This document shows positions 1 through 11,391 of a stretch of DNA of 64,000 bases, piece by piece (position 1 is the stretch's first letter; each line of letters starts with the position of its first letter). Origin of the DNA: Phlebotomus papatasi (Eukaryota > Arthropoda > Insecta > Diptera > Psychodidae); the NCBI RefSeq assembly GCF_024763615.1, contig NC_077224.1:2976001-3040000 (forward strand), in the 5' to 3' direction. The translations under genes and the position numbers were made by a program. Under the pieces are notes generated by a model that was not told the origin of the DNA, did not search any database, and worked only from the letters and a program-made list of their open reading frames with translations.

Positions 1-328
1 AAAAAACCTCTAATTTTCTCTACGTGAATTTTCGCGGCATTTCGAGGAATGCCAACAGTCACCACCAAGTTCACTTTGGCTTTCCTTTTAGCTTAGGCCT
101 GCTTTAGGGTTACGTATTGTGGAAACTGAAATCAGAAGGTTCGGCAAACCTTCCGAGAACGTTCGGGAACTTATAAGAAACCGTGGATACCCTTGGGTAC
201 ACTTGAGAAGAGTATTGAAACTCACAGGGTCGGGTAGTCCTCGATTTTTAATTAAACGTTTGAAGCTTTAAAGGTCTTCAACAATTTATTAAAATCTACA
301 ACGATATTGTTGGTGTGGTTTGGTAAAC
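1..328. other. no recognised feature, AT-rich
   Basis: No coding, RNA or transposon signature was recognised. The only local structure is a short imperfect inverted motif around 135-170 built from TTCGGCAAACCTTCCGAGAA and similar words. It ends where the first W element begins. Confidence 0.4.
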
Positions 329-670
329 CGGTCTTCAGACTAAAGGTTTAGTCCAGTTACCGAAGGTCTCAAAATTCTAAATAGCGAGCAATTTCATTAC
401 TTTTTGAGAGCCTAATATATTGTTTATCTTTAATAATCCAATTCAGAATTAATTTTTTTACAAAAAATCCGGATTGATAAAAAATTAGAGCAGTTCAGCC
501 ATATGGCTAAGGTCCTTGACACACTTAGAATTTAAGCCGAGAGACGGCTTAGTGGAAATTGATGGAAATATGGTTTAACCATTGTTTTGAATAAAGTTAC
601 GCTAAGCGGTCTCTCGTCTAATCCTCAAGTCTGTCAAGGCCCTAAGCTTTAGGTCTGAAGCCCGTATAAG
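329..670 (+). mobile_element. W-family element, copy 1, split by A1
   Basis: W is a short interspersed element of about 210 bp seen at least eight times here. It opens with GGTCTTCAGACTAAAGG, continues with a conserved run about a CCAGTTACCGAAGGTCTCAA motif, and closes with GCCATATGGCTAAGC..AGGTCTGAAGCCCGTATAAG. The two ends form an imperfect inverted repeat (CTTCAGAC.. / ..GTCTGAAG). No coding capacity was seen. This copy is interrupted by A1 at a TA close to its right end, so W was present before A1 inserted. Superfamily is unknown. Confidence 0.7.
510..642 (+). mobile_element. A-family TIR MITE (133 bp), copy 1
   Basis: Terminal inverted repeats AGGTCCTTGACACACTT (left) and, reading inward from the right, GGGCCTTGACAGACTTG; a second inverted block AAGCCGAGAGACGGCTTAG pairs with CTAAGCGGTCTCTCG near the right end. 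It is flanked by TA at 508-509 and 643-644. Length is 133 bp, the same as A2. Non-coding and non-autonomous. TA targets fit the Tc1/mariner superfamily, but no transposase is linked to it. Confidence 0.8.
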
Positions 671-1650
671 CGACAGGACATAGGGCAGCTAAGAAAAATT
701 AGTTTTCCCAAAGTTTTCAGCTAGGTTTCTAAATCTCCCTCACTGGTCAAATCTATTTTTTTCTTGCTTTGTCGTAAGGTCTTCTTAGTTTATACATAGT
801 ATTGGATCTGGGACAACCTTTGCCCCAGATCCTGGGTAATGTAATAAGACTGAACCATGGTAATATAAATTTCAATATCTAGTCCTATATCTGTTGTTCC
901 CTGAAAAGGGCCATGCATCAAATTCATTAAAGAACTTGGAACTTATAATAGGTGCGAAAACTACATAATCGAAAACCATATAGCTTGCCCCTAGCTCTGT
1001 GCCTACATTTAAGGTTTTACTGTAATAGATCAATAACGGAGAGGGATGGAAGACAATCCTTGTAAAATATGGCTGCAAAAAAGATCGAACAGATTAAACT
1101 TGATTTGCCTAACTTGGCCTACTTTTACGGTTTTACAACATTAGACTAATTTATCAGTTAAAACGAGGGGCAAAAAGCTATCCTCGAAGGACTATATCAC
1201 AAGAAAAGAACAAATAGATCAAACATTATTTGCCTAAATTGGTAACATTATAAACGAGTTAATATTGGTCATCAGGATCACAAATAAAAAATCTAATCAA
1301 GTGGGATAGGCTCCCACTCCGGAAGGGCTACATTAGTCAATTTTTGTGGAATATATCAACTTAGGATAGGATTATTAAGAGCAAATATTCTATTAGATTC
1401 TGAAGGATAAATTAAATTAGGCTGAATACTGAAAAGTGTGACAATTACTTGTTTTAAGTTAGCCTAGCCCTGTCTAATCATTTCAATCTAAATAAATGTA
1501 ATCCGGACTAAGGTTTTCACATGATTAAAAGCTCTATTCCGACGTCCATCCCTTCTTTTCCAAGTCGTTTATCTCTAGAGAGTCACGAGGTTATGACATC
1601 TAAGATAATGGCCACCTCGCCCTAGCTCTACTTTGACATAAGTGCCCTCT
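671..1650. other. no recognised feature
   Basis: AT-rich DNA without a plausible coding frame longer than about 70 codons and without a repeat partner elsewhere in the window that I could see. Confidence 0.4.
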
Positions 1651-1660
1651 CATAGTGGCT

Positions 1661-1837
1661 TATTATTATTAATTCGGTGCATTTGTATTAAGTTTCATCA
1701 CAGTGAAAATGTCTTTTCCTGATATTCAGTTACTTGCACCGGACGAGACTCGAACTCAAAACTTTGCGAGTCAGGGATCTTATCTGCCCAAGACCAATCG
1801 CTCTTGTCGCTCTTGCCTATTGCGCCACTGAGATCTC
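1661..1837 (-). mobile_element. tRNA-derived SINE, copy 1
   Basis: Read on the minus strand, the head carries an RNA polymerase III A box (TGGCGCAATAGG) and, about 70 bases on, a B box matching GWTCRANNC (GTTCGAGTC). The body ends in AAATGCACCG followed by a TAATAATAATA tail. Direct repeats CATAGTGGCT (1651-1660) and CATAGTTGCT (1838-1847), 9 of 10 identical, flank it and read as a target-site duplication. The body 3' end resembles the SINE at 22238-22407 (AAATGCCCGG then an AATAAATAAA tail), so both belong to one family. SINEs are non-autonomous and depend on LINE enzymes. Confidence 0.75.
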
Positions 1838-1857
1838 CATAGTTGCTAATGAAATTA

Positions 1858-2747
1858 GGGTGGAATCACCACTTCTCGCCAGTGCTCCACTTTTCGCCAC
1901 TTAATTTTAAATCGCTATTTTTCGCGATTTATAAAATAAATGAGCCGCAAAGTTACTTGTATTTTTACTGCTGCTACGTATAGAGCCGAAAAACAGTAAT
2001 TACTTGTTTTGAATTTACGATTTTGAACATTTTTTAGAATAATATTTTAAGCAAGTGCATCGAATCCAATATTTCTTATCCAATATACTAAGTGTCATCA
2101 AATTTTCATTAAGCAAAATGTATCTTTTTGGATAAATAATTTGTCTATTAAATATTTAATTACACTTGTGGAATAGATAGAATTAGTATTTTGTTAATTA
2201 ATATTTCATTTTATATTATATATATTTATATAAAAATGAGGCAAGGCGAAAAGTGGTAATATTTAGGAATGAGTTTACCACCTGTCGCCATATCTTTTCA
2301 ATATTCTCAGTTGTCAAATCTGGATTGTTTACTTTATGCAATAGTCCAATAGTTTGATTTCTCAAATAAAAGCGAAGAAGAATCATTTAAAATGAGTAAT
2401 AATAGGGTGATTATAAGAAAAGAGAAATACTGAATGTAATCTTTGCATAATATTGCCCAAAATAATTGAGTTTGAACCTTTCCAAGTGGGTGGCGAGTAG
2501 TGGTTACAGAACTGGCGAAAAGTGGTAAAAAGTGTCGACGAAGTGGTTATTTTTGCATTGTTAATAAAAATCAGTTTTTTGAGTAGTCCAAGGTTAAATT
2601 GGAGGATTATTGTTTTTATGAATCTGTGGCCAATACATTTAAGTAACCTTGTGTCAAATTTGAGTTATATTGTAATAAGGATTCAAAAGTTATAATAAAA
2701 TTAATTCATCTTTTTACTAAACATGGCGATAAGTGGTTACTCCACTC
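1858..2747 (+). mobile_element. Q-family TIR element, copy 1 (890 bp)
   Basis: Starts GGGTGGAATCACCACTT after TA (1856-1857) and ends AGTGGTTACTCCACTC before TA (2748-2749). Inside both ends the motif ACCACTTNTCGCCA, or its complement, is repeated several times, like arrayed transposase-binding sites. No transposase frame is visible, so it is probably non-autonomous. Q2 at 5281-6418 is the same element in reverse orientation, and this copy supplies the empty site for the C1 insertion in Q2. Confidence 0.8.
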
Positions 2748-2749
2748 TA

Positions 2750-4130
2750 CATAATGAAAATTTATTCATTATAATAAGTGATAAACACTAATTAATGATC
2801 TTTATTACTCATTACTGCAAGGCTCCATTCCAATGAAATCTTTCCGAATCATTTCATACATTTCAAGTGTACTTTGCATTAATCAGAATCTATGGAGAGA
2901 AAGAGGGATATCCTAGTATCTTTTTGTTATAATAAAAAAATCAAGCAGTCATAAATATTCGTTTACTGAACAATTGTTCCAAAACGGCGGTAAATTCGCA
3001 GTAAATATCTCTGCGGTTGGCGGGTACAAGAGGCAAAAATTTCACGGTTTTATTTATGAATATCAACTCAAAGTGTGTTGTGTAATTATGAATTGTGAAT
3101 TTAATTGAATAGAACTCTTAAGTTCAGGTGGTTGAAGGTGGTTTAGGGGGGCTAGATGCTGGACGGGGGACCACGAGAAAAATGATCCATGAAAGGAAAA
3201 GAAGTTAGCAAAAAAAGAAGCATAACAATCGCGCTACTACTTGCGTTCCTATTACTAATCAATGTTCAAATGTGCATAGCGGTCAATGTGAAGTAAGAAA
3301 ATATCAAGAAAAGGGAAAAAAAAAGAAATCTCTATGGAGATTTGTGCTACCGGCTAATTGTGACTGTGTTGGAGGATTAGAAATATTTATATTTGATTGA
3401 ATGAATAAAAAAAAATTAAAATAAAAAAAAGAAACATTAAAAGAGTGACATTCCAAGTCCCCCACAGTCAGATACAAATACAAATATACTTCAAAAATAT
3501 CCATTTGAGTATGTACATTAAGCGTGAACATTACTTTTAACAACGCATTTATCAAATAATTATTTATGCAAATGGATTTTGAATATTTTAGAGATATTAC
3601 ACAGCATTTTAACGCTTCTGGAATATGGTAATATTGACAAAAGGCACTCATCTCTTTTGCTGGACTCTTCTCCCTCACAATAAATACTGCAAAACTATTT
3701 GGAAATTTGTGAAAAATTCTCCATCGGGGGGATACTACACCTTGCCTCAATTTATGCGAAAGAGATTTATGCCATCACGAATATTTTCTCACCGATATAG
3801 CATTTTCTTTTTCGTTTTTTTTTTTCAGTATCTCCGATCAATAGAATTGAACATAAGAAATCGATACAAGATAGATTTTTTACATGTTCTTAAGCGATTT
3901 CTTGTCAAATTAATTTTGTCCCTTATTTGGGAAGAAATGGTTTTTGTTGTGTGAGAAAAACGGCTTCATTGACAAATCAACTTAAACGTTAAAACGGTTT
4001 CATTTTGAGTTATGATAATGATTTTCACTCATCAATGGACTTTGCCTAACAGATGAGGAAATGATACAAAGAATTAAATTTAAAAAAAAAGAAAAGAAGA
4101 AAAAGGTGATGGAGATATTGTGAGAATTGT
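2750..4130. other. low-repeat interval
   Basis: AT-rich sequence with A/T homopolymer runs. A minus-strand frame of 148 codons (3304-3750) overlaps a plus frame of 109 codons (3625-3954); neither has a recognisable domain, and both are rich in Phe and Lys from homopolymers, as expected of chance frames. Confidence 0.35.
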
Positions 4131-4138
4131 GCTAGACA

Positions 4139-4419
4139 AGGGGCCTCTCAACATTTCAATTTTCCATACGTTTTTGCATAGAGACACTGAAGACGAAGAC
4201 TGTTGGCAAGTTTTCTTCTAAAGAGAATTGACTTATCAGTCTGATATATTTCGAAATCGTGTATTAAAAGGTATCTAAAAATACATATTTCATAATGCTC
4301 GCCGAAATTATACAAGAACTAGGAGTAAATTTGTTTATATCGCGGTGCAATAGCTGCAAAATTTTTACAAGAAAAAATTAAAAATAGCTTCACTTTTTAT
4401 TAGGCTTGATGGGCCCCTG
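4139..4419 (+). mobile_element. F-family hAT-like MITE, copy 1 (281 bp)
   Basis: Ends AGGGGCCTCTCAACATTT and GCTTGATGGGCCCCTG. Flanked by an exact 8-bp duplication GCTAGACA at 4131-4138 and 4420-4427, the size typical of hAT elements. Compared with F2 the first C of the left terminus appears lost or shared with the duplication. The body is shared with F2 and F3. Non-coding. Confidence 0.85.
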
Positions 4420-4427
4420 GCTAGACA

Positions 4428-5278
4428 GAAGTTAGAAAAATTAATTGTCAAATAAGTCTTTTTGTGGATTGATATTCAATTAATTAGAACGTGTGGAAAG
4501 GTTGATAGATTTCTTCTTTTATATTAAAAAAAATCACTAAACGTTACAATAACTGATTCTTTTGCGAATTAGCATAATGAAAATTATGTCAATCCTCGAA
4601 AGACTATTATGAAAATCACACTTGAGTTGATTTTGACATTTTGTGAAAATTCTCAGAAATATTTCAAGATTGTCTGATTTAGCCTATTATTCAAATTTTA
4701 AGAACTATGTTTAACAATTATCTCAAAAGAAATTTTTATCATCTTACGAAAGCTTCTTTTAAGTCAAATTATTATAGGCATTAAGCTGTTTTGCATTGAT
4801 TTTTTCTTTGGAAACTATATTGTCGTATTGTCCCGGTTTAATCTAATGCACGCACAGATTTTTTGATGCCTCAAGAAATCTACTGCGAATTGAAATTTTC
4901 TTTCAATGAGGCAATTTAAACAAGTTTTCCTATCCATATCAGTAATTCCTTCTCAAACTTCAAGCCTTCCTCAGTGGCTGGGTCCCCGACGCTCGTTTTA
5001 CACAATTATCACCAAATAGGCTTAAAAGCAATCTCATTCGGAGGGAGAAGGACAAACCTAATAAACTTAATGAATATTGTGAAGAAGATCGTAAAGCTAA
5101 ATAGCTTCATAAAACAATTTGTAAAACTGCATACATATCGTCGCTTAGTGTAGCTACTGTCATAATTCTTTCATCACCTTCTGTAAAAAAATATCTTGTA
5201 AACAATCTCGTAAAAATCTTGTAAAATAAGTTGATTTATATGGAAAAGAAACAAGATATCTAGCTACCCCTATCGCCA
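4428..5278. other. no recognised feature
   Basis: AT-rich interval between F1 and Q2. No repeat partner, open frame of note or RNA gene was recognised. Confidence 0.35.
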
Positions 5279-5280
5279 TA

Positions 5281-6418
5281 GGGTGGAGTAACCACTTATC
5301 GACATGTTTAGGAAAAAAGGGAATTAATTATATTATAACTTTTGAATCCTTATTACAAGATAACTCAAATTTGACAGAAAGTTACTTAGATGTATTGGCT
5401 TTAGATTCGTCAAAACAATACACATAGAATTTAACTTTGGACTACTTAAAAAACTGATTTTTTTAACAATGCAAAAATAACCACTTCATCGCCACTTTTA
5501 ACCACTTTTCGCCAGTTTTGTAACCACTTCTCGCCACCCTTTTGAAAACGTCCAAACTCGATTATTTTGGGCAATATTATGCAAAGAATATATTCAGCAT
5601 TTCTTTTTTTCTTATGATCACCTTATTATTACTTACTTTAAATGATTTTTCTTCACTTTTATTTGAAAAATCAAATTATAGGACCATTTCAGAAAGTAAA
5701 CAATGCGGATTTGACAACTGAGAATCTACGAAGTGAAATCAGCGTCGCCTATTGAAAAGAAATGGCGACAGGTGGTAAAATCAGTTTTAGAAGATAACTA
5801 CTTTTCGCCATGCCTCATTTTTATATAAAATGAAATATTAATTAACTACAGTAGACTCTCTCTCAATCGGGAATATGGGGCAAAATGTCATCCGGTTTAG
5901 GGATAGAATTGAGTGTTAAAGCCTTTGTAAATTCCACAAAAAGCGCTCAATTATAAAGAATCACGATAAAATAGGAAGAACTACAGCGAATTTGAGCGAA
6001 TTAGCTTCATAATTAAACGTGAAAATTGTCAACAAAATTTTTCGCCCGATTGAAAAAGAGCCGATTGAGTAAGAGTCTACTGTAAGTACAAATTTTATGT
6101 ATTCCACAAGTGTAATTAAGAATTCATTAAACAAATTATTTGTCCAAAAAGGTATATTTTGCGTGATAAAAATTTAATAAGACTTAGTATAATTGATAAG
6201 AAATATTGGATTCGATGCACTTGCTTGAAATAGAACTTTAAAAAATGTCTAAAATCGTAAATCCAAAACGAATAATTATTATTTTTCGACTCTATACGTA
6301 GCAGCAGTAAAAATACAAGTAACTTTGTGGCTCATTTATTTCATAAATCGTGGAAAAATAGCGATTTCAATATAAGTGGCGAGAAGTGGTTCACTGCCGA
6401 GAAGTGGTGATTCCACCC
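5281..6418 (-). mobile_element. Q-family TIR element, copy 2, split by C1
   Basis: Reverse-orientation copy of Q1: begins GGGTGGAGTAACCACTTATC after TA and ends GAGAAGTGGTGATTCCACCC. Without the inserted C1 it is about 900 bp, matching Q1. Repeated ACCACTT..CGCCA words are present near both ends. With Q1 it forms a widely spaced inverted pair (spacer about 2.5 kb). Confidence 0.8.
5849..6082 (+). mobile_element. C-family TIR element, copy 1 (234 bp)
   Basis: TIRs CAGTAGACTCTCTCTCAATC and, inward from the right, CAGTAGACTCTTACTCAATC, flanked by TA at 5847-5848 and 6083-6084. The corresponding position in Q1 is uninterrupted, so the ends are fixed by an internal empty site. CAGTAGA-type termini with TA targets are typical of pogo/Tigger-like elements. 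Non-coding. Confidence 0.88.
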
Positions 6419-6510
6419 TCCACAGAAAAAAAATTGTAAAATGTTTGTGAGTTCCCACTGACGACTTATAAAATGTTCGTAAGTCGTATAACCCACGAAC
6501 AAGTTTGAAA

Positions 6511-7028
6511 AAGTTTGTATTTTTTCACAAACATTGTACGTAATGATCACTTGACGAGCATATTTCGACCGCTCAGAATAAAAAACGAATAACTCGCAGT
6601 AGGAAAATTTGACAGAAGAAGATTTGAAGTTGATATTTTACATGCATTTTTTGTATAGTCCCTTAATTGTAAAATGCTTTGCTTGGGGCATAAATAAATG
6701 TTTTATTTATTAGTATAAGATTTTTGAGATTCAAAATCTCTATAACTTTGAAAAATTATTTTTGAAGCATAATATTCACAGGGAAGCTATAGAGGGTATA
6801 AAGAAGTATCCAAAAAGCGAATAAAATGATTTTTGGATACGATATATTCTGACAAGTCGATTTTATGTTCTTTTACAAACAAGCATATAAAAAAATGTTC
6901 AAAAAATTTTGTCATTATTTGTTCGTAAAGATTTGCCAGAACAGACAGAAATATACGAACGAATGTTTGTAAAAGAACAAAAAATGCTCGTCAAGTTACG
7001 AACAATATTTGTGAAAAAGTATAAACTG
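6511..7028. mobile_element. inverted-repeat element FF
   Basis: A left arm (6511-6561: AAGTTTGTATTTTTTCACAA.. to ..TTGACGAGCAT) pairs with a right arm (6983-7027: ATGCTCGTCAAGTTACGAAC.. to ..TGAAAAAGTATAAACT), about 45-50 bp each with a few mismatches. The inner sequence has weaker inverted similarity (repeated ACAAACATT/GTTCGTAA words). The exact ends and target duplication were not resolved, and it may extend left to about 6421. Confidence 0.5.
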
Positions 7029-7040
7029 GCAATACAGTAG

Positions 7041-7446
7041 CGGCGTTATCACACTTGCACATTAAAATTTTAATGTAATTCACATTAATTGTCGCTTGTG
7101 AGCGTCCAAATGTGTAATTTGTGTGTTTGAGTCACTTAATATTTGGGGTTTTTCTATTTATTGATAAAGAAGTGGACTTGGCCTGCAAAAATAAGTTTAA
7201 ATTTATCTAAAGCATAAATATTTTTCACATTAAAAAATTAAAGAGAAAATCGGATTAGTTTTTCGCATTAATGCTATAAATCAATTTTTATCAAATTTTG
7301 CAGGCCAAGTCTACCTTTTTATCAACAAATAGATCCAATTTTGAATATAAAATGATTCAAACACACAAATTACACATTTGGACTCTCACCAGCGACAATT
7401 AATGTGAATCATATTAAAATTTTAATGTACAATTGTGATAACACAG
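7041..7446 (+). mobile_element. E-family long-TIR MITE, copy 1 (about 406 bp)
   Basis: Arms of about 150 bp are inverted copies: the left starts CGGCGTTATCACACTTGCAC, the right ends ATGTACAATTGTGATAACAC then AG, around a spacer of about 100 bp. Both arms hold GACAATTAATGTGAAT-type and AGGCCAAGTC-type words. E2 at 27772-28172 is the same element reversed and has a clear TTA duplication. The TWA-sized target suggests PIF/Harbinger, but no transposase is seen. Flanks here are TAG and TAA, so the duplication is imperfect. Confidence 0.75.
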
Positions 7447-7449
7447 TAA

Positions 7450-9299
7450 AATTCAGCACAGTATATGAAAAGTTGCAGATTTTTGGAAAAATTTCTGCCA
7501 AGATGGAGATATGCTCCGCATAAATATACAGGATTTTGTTTGATGGAATTTGCTTTTATATATGGCAACCCTTTTTGCTGAAAGACGTTTGAAATAGTAG
7601 AAAATTAAAACAAATTGAAGAAAATAGAATGAAACGGCTCATACAGCTGCGACAATAAAAAATGCTATAAACAATTAAAGAAATATTGTATCTTACAAAA
7701 ATTAAATTCTTAGAACGACTTTTCAGTGTACTTTTTGTCTATTATTATTATTTTGTTTGTAGAAAAACGTTCTTATTAAAAAAAAGTTTATATACTGTTC
7801 ATTTTTTCATATTTTAAAATATCTTCATGGTTAGAAATTACTAATATTTATTTATTATTATTTTAGTTGAGAAAAAGAATTATTCTAGATTTCGGATTAG
7901 TTCATGGTGTGTTGCCTGATGAAATATGTGAAATACTTCTGCTAAATAGAACAATTCTAGGATTTATGTAAAAAATCGTACTGTAATTTTTCATTGTTAT
8001 TATTATATTTTCCTTCAATTTATTAAATTTTTTTTTTAAAAATTTTGCAATATTTTGTGTCCTATCACGCGGAATTGTTCTGGCTAATAGGGTGCTACTA
8101 TTCTGAATAAGTCGTTTTGTTAAACAATTGATAAATGACTTAGTTTATGTAAATCACCGAAGAAGTTAAATAATTGAAGAAAATGATACACCTTCTATTT
8201 TCGGTTTTTAAGTATGTTTTTTAGAATGTCAATCTATGAATAAAACTAGTAGCTAATGTTAATATCAAAATTTGATTGATTTATCTAATTATACTTAATA
8301 GCTGACAGAAATAGAACCTTTTCACTTTATTCTATTTAAAAACTAGATTTCGCCCAAAACTTGCTTTTAGAGTTTCGAACAGAGGCAGATTCTTGAGAAA
8401 ATTTGAATTCCCAAAATTAATTGGATATTCATATTTAAATTCAATATTTCTCACACATTTCGGAAAGTCATTCACAGATGAGACGAGAAGTGGAGGGCAC
8501 TAAAAAGTGAAGTTATAGTGACATTAATAATCTTCAATTTCTGTGCTGATTGTGATTAATTAGCCAATATGATATTAGTGAGCGATAGTTTCCTCACAAT
8601 CTTCATAATCGAAAGACCTTAAGAGATCGAATGGCACAACTGTCTCTTTCCATTCATAATTACAGTTTTAATTATTTGAGATTATAAATTGCTCATTGGA
8701 TTTTCTCATGTTGCATTCTATGGGAGAGTTAGGTATCTTAGGTATAACATCTTTTGAGATACATATTTTCCGCTACTGAGTCTCATCTTCCATGCATTTT
8801 TCCCGCAATCGCATTTATGGACAAATTAATTAAATTGGAATTGAGACAGAAGGTAAAAAAAACGGTTCGTCTTGTAATGTCGCGCTTTTGAACGTTAAAT
8901 GTCACTGAACACCTTGACATGTGTCATATTATTATTCATGCTGAGTGGTAAGATTTTTGTCACAGACCATCAGCTGATGGTATATTTTCTAGATTAGAGA
9001 AAGTTTCTCCTCTCTGTTTGTCGCCAGCGGTGGGTTTTACACTTTTAAAAATTAATTCGTGCAATTAAAATCTGGGGCCACGCAGAAAATTTTGTGCAGA
9101 TTATAAATTTCAAAATGCAAAATGTCACTAGTTATAGAGCTTTTTTTTCTTGGCTTTCATGGACTCTCAGCAGAAGTAATGAAAATAGGAATATGTACAC
9201 TCAAAAAAAAGAGTAGTTTGAAAAAAAGTGTTGTATTTAATCTATAATAATTCAAGCTTAAATTATTATAAAAGCAAAGAGGAAAAGTTATGTTAACAG
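7450..9299. other. low-repeat interval
   Basis: About 1.8 kb of AT-rich DNA with no recognised gene, RNA or repeat partner. A short patch near 8860-8920 (GGTTCGTCTTGTAATGTCGC) is slightly richer in CpG than its surroundings. Confidence 0.35.
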
Positions 9300-10330
9300 C
9301 ATTTAAGCTTCAATCAATGTAAAACTAATTAAACGTGCAATGTACACTCTGTATGAGAGGATTTTTAACGCCTGCAAGAGTTGAAACTTGTGTCAAACTT
9401 ACACTTTAAGATAAACATCGACTTGAATTTCTCAAAAGCAATACTTCAAAATTAAGACTATCAGCACAATTTATATTTCAAGTAATATAATCAGGGGCCT
9501 CTCGACATTTAATTTTTCCATACGTTTTTGCCTAGAGACACTGAAGACTGTTGGCAAGTTTTTTCCTAAAGAGAATTGACTTATCAGTTTGACACATTTC
9601 GAAATCCTGCATTAAAAGCTATCTGAAAATATATATTTCACAATGTTCGCCAAAATTATATAAGAACTACAAGTAAATTTGTTTAAGTCGCGGTGCAATA
9701 TCTGCAAAATTTTTACAAGGAAAAGTGAAAAATAGCTTCACTTTTTATTTTTTTTTATTGATATTTTTTATTTATTGATGGGCCCTTGAATATAATTCTC
9801 TTTAAGTATACTATTTACACTTTATATAAAGTATTTTAGCATACGGAAAGGCTTAGAACTAGTGTAAATACTACACTTGGAAATATTTGACATCAAGTCC
9901 TCAAAGAGATAAATGAAAAATCAATACCATAAACAAAATATAACTTCCAGCAATGTAATTCTGTTTAAGTGTAATATTTACACAGTATTTTAGAAGTACT
10001 TTTGGCACCTACAAAGGTTTAGAACTGGCGTAAAAATTACACTTGATACTTTAAAATTAGAATTATTAGCGCCAATCTCAATTTCATGTAATAATATTTT
10101 ACTTAATAGTATACTTTAAGTATACTAGTTACACTTTATATGAAGTATTTTAGCATCTGAATGGGCTTAGAACTGGTGAAAATTTTACACTTGGAGGTAT
10201 TTGACACAAACTTCTCAAATAATATAATCAAGTAATATTTAATTATTTACACTGTATTGAAGAAGTATTTTTCTCACCTACTAGAGTTTAGAACTAGTGT
10301 AAAAATTATACATGATAATACACATAAACA
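9300..10330 (+). repeat. degenerate tandem array (units roughly 120-170 bp)
   Basis: Four to five direct, diverged units each contain TTACACTTTATATAAAGTATT-like sequence, then GGCTTAGAACTAGTGTAAA, then TACACTTGGA. The AGAACTGG/AGAACTAG anchor occurs at about 9855, 10021, 10169 and 10290, with a more diverged unit around 9340-9480, so unit length shrinks to the right. The array is interrupted by F2 and therefore predates it. No coding function is visible. Confidence 0.65.
9492..9788 (+). mobile_element. F-family hAT-like MITE, copy 2 (297 bp)
   Basis: Starts CAGGGGCCTCTCGACATTT and ends TTGATGGGCCCTTG, with an exact 8-bp duplication AATATAAT at 9484-9491 and 9789-9796. A T-rich expansion near the right end makes it longer than F1 and F3. 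It sits inside the tandem array. An 8-bp duplication plus CAGGGGCC-type ends is a hAT signature. Confidence 0.9.
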
Positions 10331-10855
10331 TTAACTTCTAAAAATTATGTGATACTTCTTTGTAGCAGTTTCTTAACGTTTCCCTGAATCGTAATGGAAG
10401 AAGGACGCTTATTGTTACATTTTTTATTTTTTGTTTTTATTTTTAGTATCTGTCTTTCACCGATATTTACCAATTTCTTTTCATTAGCGATTTATAAAGT
10501 GTGTATTAGCTTCTTTATAAAAAAAACGATCTACTCTTAAGCCAAAGTTTCTTTAAAAAATTAACCAAAAATTCAATGCTAAACCTATTTTGATTATTTT
10601 GGAATAGATGTGGAAAGTTGGAGAGATTGCATAAAAGTTCTTCTAAGACGAAATTGTACGTTTCTTTAGAGAAAATATTAGTCCATTAGAAGTTTTAAAA
10701 TAAGATTTTGTATTATGTTTTGAAAAAAAGTTACCATAAATCCAGTTTTAATCCGAATTTAAACGATTTTGAGCTTTTTGGAAAGATCATAAGATTCAGC
10801 AAAAAGGTCTCAAACTTACGTTTTTTTTTGGTAAAAATGTTAATAATATGAGCTA
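10331..10855. other. no recognised feature
   Basis: AT-rich interval with several oligo-A and oligo-T runs between the tandem array and H1. Nothing else was recognised. Confidence 0.35.
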
Positions 10856-11071
10856 GGGGAAAGTACTCTCCCTTCGACCGTTCATGCCTTCGAAAACTGT
10901 GAATTTGCCTTTATTTCTCCTAAGAGACTTACGCATTTTTCATAATATTAAATATCTTATCATCAGTTATAATTGATGATAAGCTAACTAATATTATTAA
11001 AAATGTGTAAGTTTCTTAGAAAAAATAAAGAAAAATTCACATTATTCGTTCGAAGGGAGAATACTTTCCCC
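10856..11071. mobile_element. H-family palindromic MITE, copy 1 (216 bp)
   Basis: Nearly the whole element is one inverted repeat: GGGGAAAGTACTCTCCCTTC at the left, GAAGGGAGAATACTTTCCCC at the right, with the axis near a TTATCATCAGTTATAATTGATGATAA-like core. TA at 10854-10855 and 11072-11073 fits a TA duplication. H2 and H3 share the arms. Non-coding; a transcript could fold into a long hairpin. Confidence 0.85.
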
Positions 11072-11391
11072 TATATCTTAGCGGTCTTACATCATTTTCA
11101 TTTTTATGTTTTATTATAAATCGTTTAATATCGTGTTGGCAATGGACCCTCTCTGCGTTTCTTTCCTTACGTCCTTGCGTAGAATAGTACTTTTTCGTGA
11201 TATCTTTTCTTTCATACGGCAACTCTATATTTTGGCTTTACTGGCATGCCAGTAAATGTCAATTCAAAGCAATTGTCACTGTCCTAGAGCTCAAACGGTA
11301 AGAGATATCTACTTGCGGTCTTCGATAACCCCCAATAAAAAAAATATCTCCAGATGCCTTTTTTCCACCAAGACCACCGCCTTCATTACTA

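Noticed and set aside
1736..1837. tRNA gene on the minus strand
   Set aside because: A and B boxes are present but cloverleaf pairing is poor and a SINE body, tail and target duplication follow.
3304..3750. 148-codon minus-strand frame
   Set aside because: Phe/Lys-rich from homopolymers, overlapped by a plus-strand frame, no domain recognised.
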